Part shown: positions 10,799 to 22,049 of the stretch, in pieces
How the letters are laid out: every line of letters starts with the position of its first letter
Numbering within the stretch: position 1 is the stretch's first letter
Origin: Hippasteria phrygiana
Lineage: Eukaryota > Echinodermata > Asteroidea > Valvatida > Goniasteridae
Assembly (NCBI GenBank): GCA_037893225.1
Contig: JAZGUH010000624.1
Location: forward strand, 62,001 to 126,000
DNA length: 64,000 bases
Direction: 5' to 3'
Program-made: the position numbers and the translations under genes
The notes under the pieces: model-generated
Told to the model about the DNA's origin: nothing
Database searches by the model: none
Seen by the model: the letters and a program-made list of their open reading frames with translations, nothing else

Positions 10799-12277
10799 CA
10801 CTGAAAACAAAATCTAGTCAATTTGAGAGAAAAATTAGTCAAGTCGGTAATAGAAATCAGTCTTTCCATGTCTGACTAATTGTTCAATCTAAATTACTAA
10901 TCGAATTACTGTTGAATAATTAAACAAAATGAAGTACTAACTTAACATTTTCAAAGACTAACACGAATTTTCGTAAGACTAAGTTTGCTTTTGGACTAAT
11001 TGATACATCAATGATTTACTAATGTGGTTAGTCTTCTCAATAGGAAATGACGAACTAATATGTAAATGACTAATAGACTGACTAATTTATTACCGAAATA
11101 CTAATAACAATATTTTGGCACCCAGCCAAGTCGCTCGGTGTATTTCACATTCAGTGAACAGTTTCAAGCTCATTCGAGTGGTGAGTGCAATTAATAGAAC
11201 AGCTGCTTATCACTGACTTCGCGCTAATTCTTCTTCGTCGTATGTAGGCATACGCGTACAGTACGATCGATTGGTGACACACTTTCCTTCATCAATGTTT
11301 AATTAAGGTAAGAATTAATTGTATTTTTAAACATAGACTGGTGTAATTATACCGCTACATATAGATGATGAGAACCAGTTGAAGTTAAAAACAGTTCGGG
11401 GTCAGTCAAGGGTCAGTGCTCATGCAGACGAGTCTGCTCGCCGTGATGACTCGAGAGACCGATTTGTGAGCAGTGTTCTGTCGTGTCTGACCTTGATGTT
11501 AGGTTAGCCTTTACCTGCTGAAAACGTGGCGGTTGTCCCGTTCCCTTTTAGATTATTGGACTTACCAAACTAGTTTGCAGCATTTTAGCATGCGCGAACA
11601 GGAGTGTCATCTTGACATAGTTAGAGGACAGGGTTTAGATTTTTTTGAGGGAAATGTTGGTGTATTAAGATGATGATGAAAGATGACAAAACGCAACACG
11701 AAAAATAAAGATGGCTACCGCGATGCACGGTGAACGTGCAGTAGCGCACAGATTTGCACGACTTGCCTGGGAACATCGCAATTTTCTACATCAAGAAACT
11801 GTTCAAAATTACACAAATTGTCACTCTAGTGTGTGTTATAGCTTCTTGTAGATGTAGTGACATGGCTAGGTTGTTGGACATTGACAATACATTTACAGTG
11901 ACTTTTAAAGTCATAATTGTGTGCAATAAACTATAGTTTTGCACACAATTTATTAGTCATATTTATTTTTCCACAAAATTTATTAGTCTTTTAATTAGTC
12001 TGACAAAACCAATAACTATATAGTTAGACTAATTAAAAGACTAATTCATTTTGTTGTTTGACAAATTAATTATCTTGCATTACTAATTAAATTTCGAGGA
12101 TTACTAATCTCAAGAAAAATTAGTAAAACTAAACCATTTTGAAAGACTAATTATTATTAGTCAATTTAAAAGTGAATTGACTAATCTTTTGATCTGTTGA
12201 CCAATTAAAGATTGGTAAAACTAAACATGAAAATGAAAATTCTTTTTTAGTCAACTGACTAAGTGATGTTTTCAGTG
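10799..12277. mobile_element. TA-flanked DNA transposon, non-autonomous, in R copy 1
   Basis: The terminal inverted repeat is CACTGAAAAC at left and GTTTTCAGTG at right, flanked by TA on both sides. The empty site in R copy 2 (about 51170-51182) reads CTATACTATAAAGACCC. TA duplication suggests the Tc1/mariner superfamily. Both subterminal regions (10815-11105 and 11940-12260) are crowded with TTAGTC or GACTAA motifs, probably degenerate subterminal repeats. No transposase was recognised. Confidence 0.75.
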
Positions 12278-12635
12278 TACTATAAAGACCCTAACGTGCG
12301 CAATCTTGGAATCTTGGAATTAGAACCGCGCCATCTTGGAATTAGAACCGCGCCATCTTGGAAAAGTGCGTCACGTTTGGTCGATCGGCGTGGTGTCGCC
12401 GGTGATCGGGGGCGGGGAGGGTACCAGAGTTCGGAGGCTGGATCACGTGATGATGTCTCCCGAACGGCCGTGCTGCGATAACGTCTGATTGGCCGTTACC
12501 AACGGACCTCCAGATTGGTCCGTGATGCGAGAAACCTCCCGAACTGCCGCCTTCCGGCGTGTCCGATTGGTCGTTTCCGACGAGCCTCCCCGTTATGGCA
12601 AGCCAAAGCGGAATTAATTCAAAACACCGTTTTTC

Positions 12636-13066
12636 TTGCAAGAACAAAAAAAATCATTCAAGATAAACGCAAAATTATCATGCAAGACCAACATTTTCAT
12701 GCAAGACCAGAATTATCATGCAAGATCAAAATTTTCATGCAAGATGAGAATTTTCATGCAAGATCAAAATTTTCATGCAAGATCAAAATTTTCATGCAAG
12801 ATCAAAATTTTCATGCAAGATCAAAATTTTCATGCAAGACCAAAATTATCATGCAAGATCAAAATTTTCCTGCAAGATCAAAATTTTCATGCAAGATCAA
12901 AATGTTCATGCAAGATCAAAATTTCAATGCAAGACCAAAATTATCATGCAAGACCAAAATTTCTATGCAAGACCAAAATTTCTATGCAAGACCTAAATTT
13001 CAATGCAAGACCAAATTTATCATGCAAGACCTAAATTTTCGTGCAAGACCAAAAAAAATCGGGCAA
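12636..13066. repeat. 19-bp tandem array, left arm of FB2
   Basis: About 22 copies of CATGCAAGATCAAAATTTT, with AAGACC and ATTATC variants. Because 19 is not divisible by 3, the unit reads through all three frames without stops, giving repetitive frames that are not genes. Confidence 0.95.
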
Positions 13067-13209
13067 GAAAATAAAACCAAGAACCTCGTCCCCAGGGGCT
13101 TACTTTATTAATATATCGCTTCCAAAACTCGCTACCCGGCCCCGGACTCGTATCGATCTCGATTCAATCATATTGCACAATCTGCTAAAGGAAAAGTGTT
13201 TCCTTGTAC

Positions 13210-13235
13210 CATGAAGGTATTAAAATACCTCCATG
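13210..13235. mobile_element. Micro-palindromic insertion M2 (26 bp, 7-bp TSD)
   Basis: CATGAAGGTATTA is followed by AAATACCTCCATG, a near-perfect palindrome, flanked on both sides by exact CTTGTAC (13203-13209 and 13236-13242). The ends are the same as in M1, M3, M4 and M5. Confidence 0.8.
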
Positions 13236-13449
13236 CTTGTACTGAAGCGTCAAGAAACAAGGTGACACTAACTGGACAGCAATTTGGCCGAAATCGATCG
13301 TGCAGTAGCGGCGACTGTGGATGTCACGGAATGTCACGACTGTCGATGTCCCGTCCGTATTGACACGACAGGCGCTGGGTTTCATCTGGAATGATAAACT
13401 CGATCTGTTTTCCTTCCTCCATGGCTCCGTACTATTCACTGCAGGAAAC

Positions 13450-13845
13450 GGAAAGATTTTACTTTAATACCCCCACCCCCCCCCCCCCCCCCCCCACTAA
13501 AATCGGTCAGGAATAGCAAAATCTTAGAAAATAACCAACCCTCCTTGATCATAACTATGGCACAACCTGTTATTTCAAGATTTAGGCCCATGTCAGTAGA
13601 ATCTGTAAAAATGAGGCAGAAATTATATGTACATGTACGTAAACAATTCCTTCATGCGTTGAGTGTGCCAACAACATTTAACACAGAAAACGCAACCTTA
13701 ATTTCTTCTCCTTTATTGCACGAAAATTTCCCAACTAAATTCTCTAAATTAAAGGTTGTGCCAATACAATTCTGAACAGAAATGGTTCATTTTAGATTTG
13801 CTGTTTCAGACTGATTTTGGTGGGGTATTAAAGTAAAATCTTTCC
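13450..13845. mobile_element. MITE family X, copy 2
   Basis: The left end GGAAAGATTTTACTTTAATA, followed by CCCC, is exactly mirrored by GGGGTATTAAAGTAAAATCTTTCC at the right (13822-13845). A C-run of about 20 lies just inside the left end. It shares its interior with 6127-6511. Confidence 0.8.
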
Positions 13846-14889
13846 GTATTAAAAAATTGCTATCGGGTTGATCAAAGTTATATTTTGTTATATGCAATCT
13901 CACTTATTTCATAACTTTATTAAAATTGTAAGCCAGGCATCTCAACTAACATGATTTGTTGACAACATTTTGAAATTATAGCTCGCTACTACATAGGGGC
14001 CATACATTTTTACGAGGAAGCTGGGTTAAATATGGCATCCAGGGTGCACATTTTCATTTTGTAAAATAGTAACTGCTGTAAAGTAGTAAAGCAAGTTCTG
14101 ATAGCCATTATGAAAACCAAAGCAAACATTTACGCGAGATTGAGCCGTTCTAGTAATCCTTATGTTCATCTTAAATGTCTGCTTAAAGATGCTTTCTGTG
14201 TTTCTAGTGTATTTTAATTTATTTTTTAAAAGGAAAACAAATACCTCACTAGTGATTCATATCAGAATATTCCTGCAATTTATTTATTGTTTATACATAT
14301 ACAGATGTACACGCATGTTGCCTGTCATTCTACCTCATTATCACTGTATGTCCATGGTTTCAATCAAAAAGCAATGCGAAATGGTATTTAGTAACAATAG
14401 TAAATAAGGTTTTCAAAATAGACAATTTAAAAAGACAACTTAAGTTTGAAGTATTCTCATGAAACTGATCATTTGCTATAGCAGCATGCATTATGAACAA
14501 GTCCACTAATAACCTTTAAAGTAGTTCAAATTGTTCATAAATTTACATTTTTAAACCATTGCATCAGAAATATTTGTTCAGTCCCCTTAACGAAAACTTT
14601 AGTTTTGGGGGGTGGGGGGGGGGGGGGGGAGTTGCCAGACAGACTAATCGCCCCTTGTAAAATCACGCCTGTATTGCAAGGGTGTTAGATTGAGTATGAA
14701 ACTACTCTTGTGATGTCACTCTATTCAGAAAAGTGTCGATTCTTTTTCAAGAATGTACAGTTAAGTTAATTGACTTAATTCATCTCATACCTCAAAGCAT
14801 TAGTAACAATGGACACATTTTGTTCCCTTGAAATCTTGACAATAGGTGAAAGGGACGTAGTTTAAGTAGGAGAAACGACTCAAAATGTG

Positions 14890-14953
14890 TACATTCTTTG
14901 ATTGGAATGGGCTCGGATGCTTTGCGTCCTCGCCCATTCCAATCAAAGAATGT
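14890..14953. repeat. Hairpin, ~22-bp arms
   Basis: ACATTCTTTGATTGGAATGG and its reverse complement are separated by about 20 bp. The surrounding 13850-15590 is AT-rich with no recognised gene. Confidence 0.8.
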
Positions 14954-15590
14954 CCACTTTATTGTCATTTCTCCTTAACATATTTATCATTTTGATCGTT
15001 TCAACAATGTCTACAAAAATATAATCCATCCATTTATTGAATATATCTTAAAAGTGGTATTTCTCAAATTTCACATGCCGCTCATCATGGAATGGACAAT
15101 AATAAATGTTATTACATAAATTTGTAAACTTTTGTCAGAAATTTCTTTATTTTTATCTTAATTGTAATACTAACTGAAACAAGAAATTAGATAGTGGAAA
15201 GTGCTTTTAGCCATTGGATTTAGCTAATTTTTTTACTCCTTTCAGTCTCTACACGGAACTTCACTTCCAACAGCTATTTGAAAAAAATTGGGCATTGACC
15301 ATTATCTTGCAATATTAATTCAAAAGTTTTTAGAAAATAGATTGCCACAGTCCACTGTTGTTCTCAAACCTTACAGTTCCAGCTAAAGAATGGCAGTATT
15401 AAGTTATAAAACAGTCACCGATATTTAAAACATCGTTAATATCACATTATATTATTCAAGGCTTTTTGAGGTCCATAAAGGAACAAGACTGAAGAATGAG
15501 AGGCTCTATATTGCGTAATGGTTGATGGTCCATCGGATGGCACATTAAGAAAGCGATCCCTTGGTACAGTAGTACTTGCATCTGGTCGCG

Positions 15591-16280
15591 TTAAGCCCCA
15601 GTCCCACTAGGACCTGCGATTTCCCGCAACCAGTTCAGTCGTGCGACAAGGCCGGTCATGGGTAGTCGTGAATATTTCCTGCAATTTGAGCCTAGCAGTC
15701 ACATTGTAAGACCAGTCGTGCGACCTGCAGAAGACTTGTTTCCGACTGATAGCAGCATTAATCGCACGACTACCCAAGACTACGTAGTACATACAAGTGG
15801 TAAGGTCCTGTCGCACGACTGGCTACGACCAATCGTACGACTATTCGTACGACTTGTCGTGGAGTTGCACGACTAGTCTTGTTTGATCGTGCATCTAGTC
15901 GTGCAATCAGGTCTAAGTGCACGACAAGTCGTGCCAGTAGTCGTGGAAGTCGTGCGACTGTTGTACGACAGGAGAATCCTACGATCAGCCACGACAATGA
16001 AGGACCACCCAAGACTTGTCCCACGACCATCGCACGACTGTCGCACGACTGTCGCACGACAAATGACTAGGCTGCGACAAGATGAAACTAATTCAGTCGC
16101 AGCCAGGTTTTTAAACAGTTTATAAACCTGTCTGCGACTGATTTCATTCTTGCGAATATCCAAGACCACCCAGGACCACCGAAGACTTGTGGCACGACTT
16201 TTCTAAGATTGCCTGCGATTTCCTGTCGCAGCTTGTCGTAAGTTGTCGTATATGTAACTCCTAGTGGGACTAGGGCTTAA
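15591..16280. mobile_element. TTAA-bounded MITE filled with TCGTGCGAC motifs
   Basis: The left terminus TTAAGCCCCAGTCCCACTAG is mirrored by CTAGTGGGACTAGGGCTTAA at the right. Flanking TTAA (or TTA) suggests a piggyBac-like or PIF/Harbinger-like target. The interior has roughly twenty copies of TCGTGCGAC or its complement in both orientations, with variants such as TCGTACGAC. Confidence 0.75.
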
Positions 16281-17270
16281 AGTAATGAAAGACACTTTCT
16301 CGGAAGAAAATGACTTTAGCTCCAATGTCTGCTCAAAATCCAAGTAGCTTCATCAGTGCCGCCTCATCAGTGAAATTCAACAAGGCATAAGTACAACATG
16401 CAACATAGAAAGCAACAAAAAATTGCCTTGACTCAAAAAATAAGGTCACAGTAAAATCAAGTTGCCTTTCTTCCTCGATAAATGAATGGAGTGCCCAGTC
16501 GATCCAGTCCTCAGTGAAATCCAAAAAGGCGAGCACAAAAGATTATTTTCCTACATCAGATAAAAATCCAGTTTCTTCTGCCTTGATCATGCTGGTGGAG
16601 TTTCTATGGGCCCTTTGAAATTTGAAGATCCTTCCCTCGACCCTCGTGCTGAAAAAAAGGAAAACAATAATAAAATACATGTAAAGTGAATATTCAGGAT
16701 GGTTGGATCCTTCTCTCAGATGTTGATATAGTCTGCTAATATCTTTAGGATGTCCTGATTAAGGCCCATTAACGAAATTTATTGGGAAATGTTAAACTTG
16801 TCAGGCAAATTCATTGGAAACAACTTGCTGGAACATGTCAAGTTGTGCAAAATCAAACCAACCAATGAGTTTTTAAAGGGGGGGGGGGGGGGGGGGTGGT
16901 GGTTAAAGGACACAATAGTTTGGCTCATCATTTTTTGAATTATTTAATATATTTAACGGAAGGTATGCAGCATCCTGCCGTTGCTTTTACCATATTACTT
17001 CTATGATGGTCAGTCATTATAGATATGTTGAAAAGGGAAAAAAACATGAATTTTAACCATTTTTTGTGGTAAACTCTGCAGCGTCTTTTTGTGTGCACAG
17101 TGCATGAAAATTGTGTTCTTATTCTTGCTAGTAGCCAATGGGAAAATTGGGCTTCTTTCTATGAGGCTTCGGTAGGAGCCCTATCCATAGTTTAGGGGTA
17201 ATATCGACTAAACGATTGGTGTGGGTGGCTAGCTGGATTTGAAGATTAATGATAATGAGGGCCCTCACAT

Positions 17271-17946
17271 CAGTGGCGTACCTATGGGGGGAGGGGGGAG
17301 CACAGGGGGCACGTGCCCCCCACCAGAGGTCCGTGCCCCCCGGTTGCCCCCCCCCCCCCCCCCCCCCCCCCCCCATTTGAAATTTCGGTAATTGTTACCT
17401 TTAGGACCCCGTTCTATATAAGAGAACGAAGGAGACAGTTTATGTTTCGGAACTTACCCCAATATTTTGCAATGATAAAGGCAGGAAAAGTCACTCTGTG
17501 TGCTTGAAATCATCTAAATAGTTCGCTAAGATATCATGTTGAATATGAGCAAGCTTAATTTTGTGGAAAGAGGGCATGGTTTTGATTTATGAGGGAAATT
17601 ATGGGGTAAAACGGCAATGTCTCTGACTGCAAAAAAAAGTAGAAAAGTCACATTTTCTTTGAAAGTGCATTTCAAAATTACAACAAACATGAGTTAGGCT
17701 AATCTGAAGAAAAAAAGACTGCTCTAACCTGCGCTACTGCAAAAGTCACTTTGGTACTGTAAAGTCATCTGCAAAAAACAGTTTTGAACGGAACTCATCA
17801 AAAAAATAGGTGTCCTATAAAAGGTAACGATTACCGAAATTTCGAATTGCACACAAACAATACATCTGTTGCCATTCGTTGCCCCCTAATTGGTGCACCC
17901 CCAGGCATGCCAGGTCCCCCCTACAAATTCAACCTTTACGCCGCTG
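17271..17946. mobile_element. hAT MITE, CAGTGGCGTA family (676 bp)
   Basis: The left terminus is CAGTGGCGTACC and the right terminus TTTACGCCGCTG, flanked by an exact 8-bp duplication CCTCACAT (17263-17270 and 17947-17954). Eight-bp duplications and CA(G)...(C)TG ends are typical of hAT elements. It includes an interior C-run of about 25. Confidence 0.85.
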
Positions 17947-18479
17947 CCTCACATAACCTACCTACCTCCATGATATGATGTACATGAATACATGGGACCG
18001 AGTCTTCGTTGCATGCAGTTTGGGAAATCAACCAAAACATGTATTACTGCATCAATCTAAATATACGGAATTCGAAGAAATAACCCCGCTTTCAATTTTC
18101 ATTTTGCTTGCTCACCTGGGTATACCCTCACCTGACATATCCCCCATGCAGAAGCTAGCTGGCGATTCGCAATAGGGCCCGCGATTCGCCCGATAGAGCT
18201 GCCTGTGGCTATTGTATGGCTCCCAGACGTCATATACACACGATGAACTGCGCCAGACTAGTAACTTTTCAGCCTCTTTCCGTTAAAAGAAATACAAATG
18301 TTCTAATTATTCAGCGTGTAGTGCTCATTAACAAACAAGATTCACAAAAAAACTAGTCCTATCTCTAATATTTATTTCTATTGAACGAACCAAAAAGAAA
18401 CCATCCTACTTAGGTACATAACGAAGGGGTTCTTTTTGCGCCTCGACCCACGGCCGGCCTAATCACGTGATAGTCACGT

Positions 18480-18840
18480 GCATCTTGCACGAAAATTTTG
18501 GTCTTGCCCGATTTTTGTTAGTCTTGCACGAAAATTTTGGTCTTGCATGATGAATTTGGTCTTGCATTGAAATTTAGGTCTTGCATTGAAATTTAGGTCT
18601 TGCATGATAAATTTGGTCTTGCATTGAAATTTAGGTCTTGCATAGAAATTTTGGTCTTGCATGATAAATTTGGTCTTGCATTGAAATTTTGATCTTGCAT
18701 TGAAATTTTGATCTTGCATGAACATTTTGATCTTGCATGAAAATTTTGATCTTGCATGATAATTTTGGTCTTGCATGATAATTTTGGTCTTGCATGATAA
18801 TTTTGCGTTTATCTTGAATGATTTTTTTGTTCTTGCAAGA
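18480..18840. repeat. 19-bp tandem array, right arm of FB2
   Basis: About 19 copies of the complement of the left-arm unit (AAAATTTTGATCTTGCATG). The order of unit variants near the element terminus mirrors the left arm. Confidence 0.95.
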
Positions 18841-19092
18841 AAAACGGTGTTTTTAATTAATTCCGCTTTGGCTTGCCATACCCCGTTGGTCGGCCTGACC
18901 TGCTGAATCCTCGGTGGTGCCGCGATATGATTTCCCCCTTGCCGACTGCGGGTTTGCTCAAAACGGAGTACCGGTTACGGTCGCGATGTCCGGAACTGGC
19001 GCCTGCGGAATGGCCGTTGCATATTATCGGGGTCACATTTGGGCTTGCCGAATTTTCATGCCTGGCTGTTTTCACGGCAAGACGCTTTCGCC

Positions 19093-20199
19093 CATATGAA
19101 TTTGTTAACCCCACTTTTGTTCACTTAATTTCACAGTTTAAATCTGGCGCGTAGAGTATAATACAGAGGTCTATGGTTATTAAATTGGATTAACGCTGGT
19201 CCTGTGTAGCTGTGCGTTCGGCCCTGAAATGTGGCCCGGCACACTCCATTCACAAAATGGGTAAAACAAAACATCTTTGCACGAGGGCATGCATAAACAC
19301 AGGCACTGGTTTATAGCTGCAAGTAGGAAACAAAGATATAGTTAAGTTTAGTAATTGTTTAATTTTCTAAACAACACATAATCTCAATTATTTTGGAAAA
19401 GACATACGTATGTGGGTGTACATGCATATATATACTCCCCACATACAAAATGGTACGGCCCAATAAACAAGTGTACGTTCTTTGCATCACATAATTTCTG
19501 TAGCTGCCTTGAATGAACAGTATTCAGTTCCAAATTTACATTATTTCAAAATGAAATTAACTCCTCAAAAGAACACAGTTTTAATGCCAGATAACTGATT
19601 CACAAATGGATAGTTTTTAAATGTCTTAGTTACAGTAAAATCGAAGAAAATCTGTCTTGTAAAACGGGTGATGAGCAGAGTCCAAGATCATGTAACGCGT
19701 GGTAAGCAATGGTAAATCGATGTAAGTCTCGAACAATGCCTTATCGATCGAAAGTTGTCATTGGCCACTTTTTTCTTTGTGAAAAGTACGTAGGTGTTTT
19801 TCAACCAATCATAACAGGTTTTACATGTAAGGAAAGAGGAGGATCTAAGCTATTCGATTCCGTTTAACCCCGTACGATTCGATACTCCAGTAAGGAGTTA
19901 CAGTCAAAAGAGTCGACGCGAGGGCGCTCAATCGGTGCGTTTACACAGACAAATGATGAAAAGTTCACATTTTCAAAGCCGAAAGTACGTGGATTTTTTT
20001 CAAGATAAAATATATGTATATATATCATGAGAACGACAAAGAGTTAAATCGTATAGAACCGTTTAACCCGGTGAAAAAGACCGCATGGTTATCAAACTAT
20101 GACCCGAAACGTCGAAAAAAAGGGTCATTTTACGCGGATTTTCGCCCGGAAATGGGCCCCGCACAGAGGTTTGAGCTTAAGTGAACACAACAAATTCAT
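19093..20199. mobile_element. 1.1-kb TIR element in R copy 1
   Basis: The left end CATATGAATTTGTT...GTTCACTTA is inverted relative to the right end TAAGTGAACACAACAAATTC, then ATATG. R copy 2 lacks the whole segment: CGCTTTTGCC joins TTTATTGCCAATACGG directly at about 51710. No target duplication beyond the palindromic CATATG ends. Non-coding. Confidence 0.7.
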
Positions 20200-21656
20200 A
20201 TGTTTATTGCCAATACGGTGGCCGATAAACAACGTCATTAGAAAATATCAATGTAAATCTTCAAAATCGGTCGTCTCTCTCTTTTAAATAGCTTGCTGGC
20301 GAAATGCTGGCACTTTCTGCCGATGGTTTCCAATTTTTTTTTTTAGAAAAGCAAACAAATATACATAAAATAGTTAAGTAGACCAAAAAACGTTTTAGGC
20401 TTACGCACCGTTAGGCCTACAGGCGAACGTACGTGGCGCTATTCATAAGGCCAAAAAAAATTGTTGTTTATCTCGGCCGACAAATTGGAAAAGAGGGTCA
20501 GTCGGTCGGGATTTTTTTCGTATTCACGCTCACCCGGGCGTGTTTAGGCCTACACATTAAACGAACACCCTGGTTTAACAGACATAAAGGCTGAGTTATG
20601 TTTTTATTGATATGTTTAAAAAAATCGCCGACCCTGAATCTGTCGATTTTTACGGTCGTCGGTTTGAGGGCGACACAACAATTTCTTAAGTTTGCCTAAT
20701 GACTAGAATACCATACGTGTGCACGACTACTTGCAATGGACTAATTACTTTTCCCAGCGATTTTGTACTTTTTGTAAATGTTTTGGAATTTTAAAAATAT
20801 TATCCCCTACAGTATGAAAAAAATCTTGACCTCAAACCCAAACGCGGCTCTACTGAATCGGTGCAAAAACACAGCCAACCTAATTAATCCGACTAAAAAT
20901 TCCGATTCTGAAACTAAAAAGTTGAAAATCAGTCTTAGAGTGCCGGATGCCGTTTTCCAACGATTTTGTACCATTCTAAATGTCCGGGAAAGTCAATTTA
21001 TTAAACAAATGGAAATTATCAAACCCTGACCTCCAACGTCCTAAATGCGCTCCGAATAAAACAGTGCAGAACCAGTGGCTCAACTCATTCAAATTAAAGA
21101 AGGATTTTCGGTTAAACAGCTGAAATCAGTCCAAAAATGGCAGAATGTTTATATTTGTCTCAATTCAATTGAAAGAACGACCCCTGACCTCCAACCTAAA
21201 GACGGCCCGAATGAAACGGTGCAGAACCAGTACGGTAGCCTAAGTCAAATTAAAGACGGATTTTCGCCTTCGGTTAAAAAAAGCTGAAACAAAAAGCTTA
21301 ACATCGGTCTTAGAGTGGCGGCCGGAATGCCGTTTCACGACGATCTTGTACGTACCATTCTAAATATCCGAACAATTATTTTTAAACAAATTAAAAGATC
21401 AACCTTCGACCTCCAACCTAACTGGTGCCCCGAATACAACGGTGCAGAAACAGTCAGCCCAAAAAGAATTTAAGACGGATAACAAAACACAAGTCTGTCA
21501 TAAAAAGGCCAAATTCCATTCCCTCAACTTTTGTACCATAAGACAATGTTAGAAGTGCCCCGCCGCGCAGTCCTACCATCTAGCGGGTGCCGCGCGAAGG
21601 AATTTCACATTAGCCCCTTCTGCGCACTTCCGGGTTGAAAGCGATAATGTCAGTGG

Positions 21657-21860
21657 CAGTGGCGTAACTGGGCGAAATTTCGGGGGGGGGGGGGGGGCAC
21701 ATGGGGGTGCACAAATTTGTTTCAAGGGGGCACCGACAGTACATAAGCTGCACCTTGTATATTTTCTTGTACATTTGAAGATTTCAAATGGGGGGGGGGG
21801 GCACCCAGGGGGGCACGGATGTCAGCTGGGGGGAACGTCCCCCCCGTAGTTACGCCACTG
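21657..21860. mobile_element. hAT MITE, CAGTGGCGTA family, nested in R copy 1
   Basis: The termini CAGTGGCGTAACTGG and AGTTACGCCACTG enclose two long G-runs. The flanks are GTCAGTGG and ATCAGTGG (7 of 8). The same insertion is at 53111-53331 in R copy 2, so it predates the R duplication. Confidence 0.85.
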
Positions 21861-22049
21861 ATCAGTGGCAAACAAAACAACGCTTTTCAGCACATTCATT
21901 CATGCGGCCATAAAAGGCAGCGCAGGCGTTAGTCTTGGTTCCAAGACATCCTCAGGGTGCACCACAGGTCTCGAGACCTATATACAACACTGGTGGGAAG
22001 CCACAGCCCAAGAGTGGAACGGATCTACACAGAGCAGGATATCGTTTTG

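Larger units (their letters stand above)
12595..18879. mobile_element. Foldback (TU-like) transposon FB2 with 19-bp array arms
   Basis: This is a 6.3-kb insertion in repeat R. The ends are inverted (ATGGCAAGCCAAAGCGGAAT at left and its complement ending GGCTTGCCAT at right), continuing through AAACACCG...CTTGCAAGAA into tandem arrays of a 19-bp unit. The flanks are TCCCCGTT and ACCCCGTT (7 of 8 matching), and R copy 2 has the uninterrupted CCTCCCCGTTGGTCGG near 51495. The interior carries several MITEs but no recognised transposase. Confidence 0.85.
10069..21990. repeat. Repeat R copy 1 (interrupted; ~3 kb net)
   Basis: Segments 10069-10798, 12278-12594, 18880-19092 and 20200-21990 match, in order, 44605-45082 plus 50770-53440. 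The copy is interrupted by the elements at 10799-12277, 12595-18879 and about 19093-20199. Shared landmarks include GGATGGTTGTTGTAGAGAGG, GGAATTAGAACCGCGCCATC, CTGAATCCTCGGTGGTGCCG and GGTGGCCGATAAACAACGTC. R has no convincing gene. Its right half holds degenerate tandem blocks marked by GACCTCCAACCTAA. It may be a segmental duplication or a large non-autonomous element. Confidence 0.85.

Noticed and set aside
12636..13066. CRISPR-like appearance of regular short repeats
   Set aside because: No unique spacers, units are directly contiguous, arrays are paired as inverted arms, and the DNA is eukaryotic.
12515..13111. Frames repeating MQDQNFHARSKFSCK-type peptide
   Set aside because: Read-through of the 19-bp FB2 array in all three frames; mirrored at 18474-18776.
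20778..21287. Possible conserved small proteins in repeat R (also around 52445-52744)
   Set aside because: The two R copies differ by frame-changing indels and the similarity is equally strong outside the frames.
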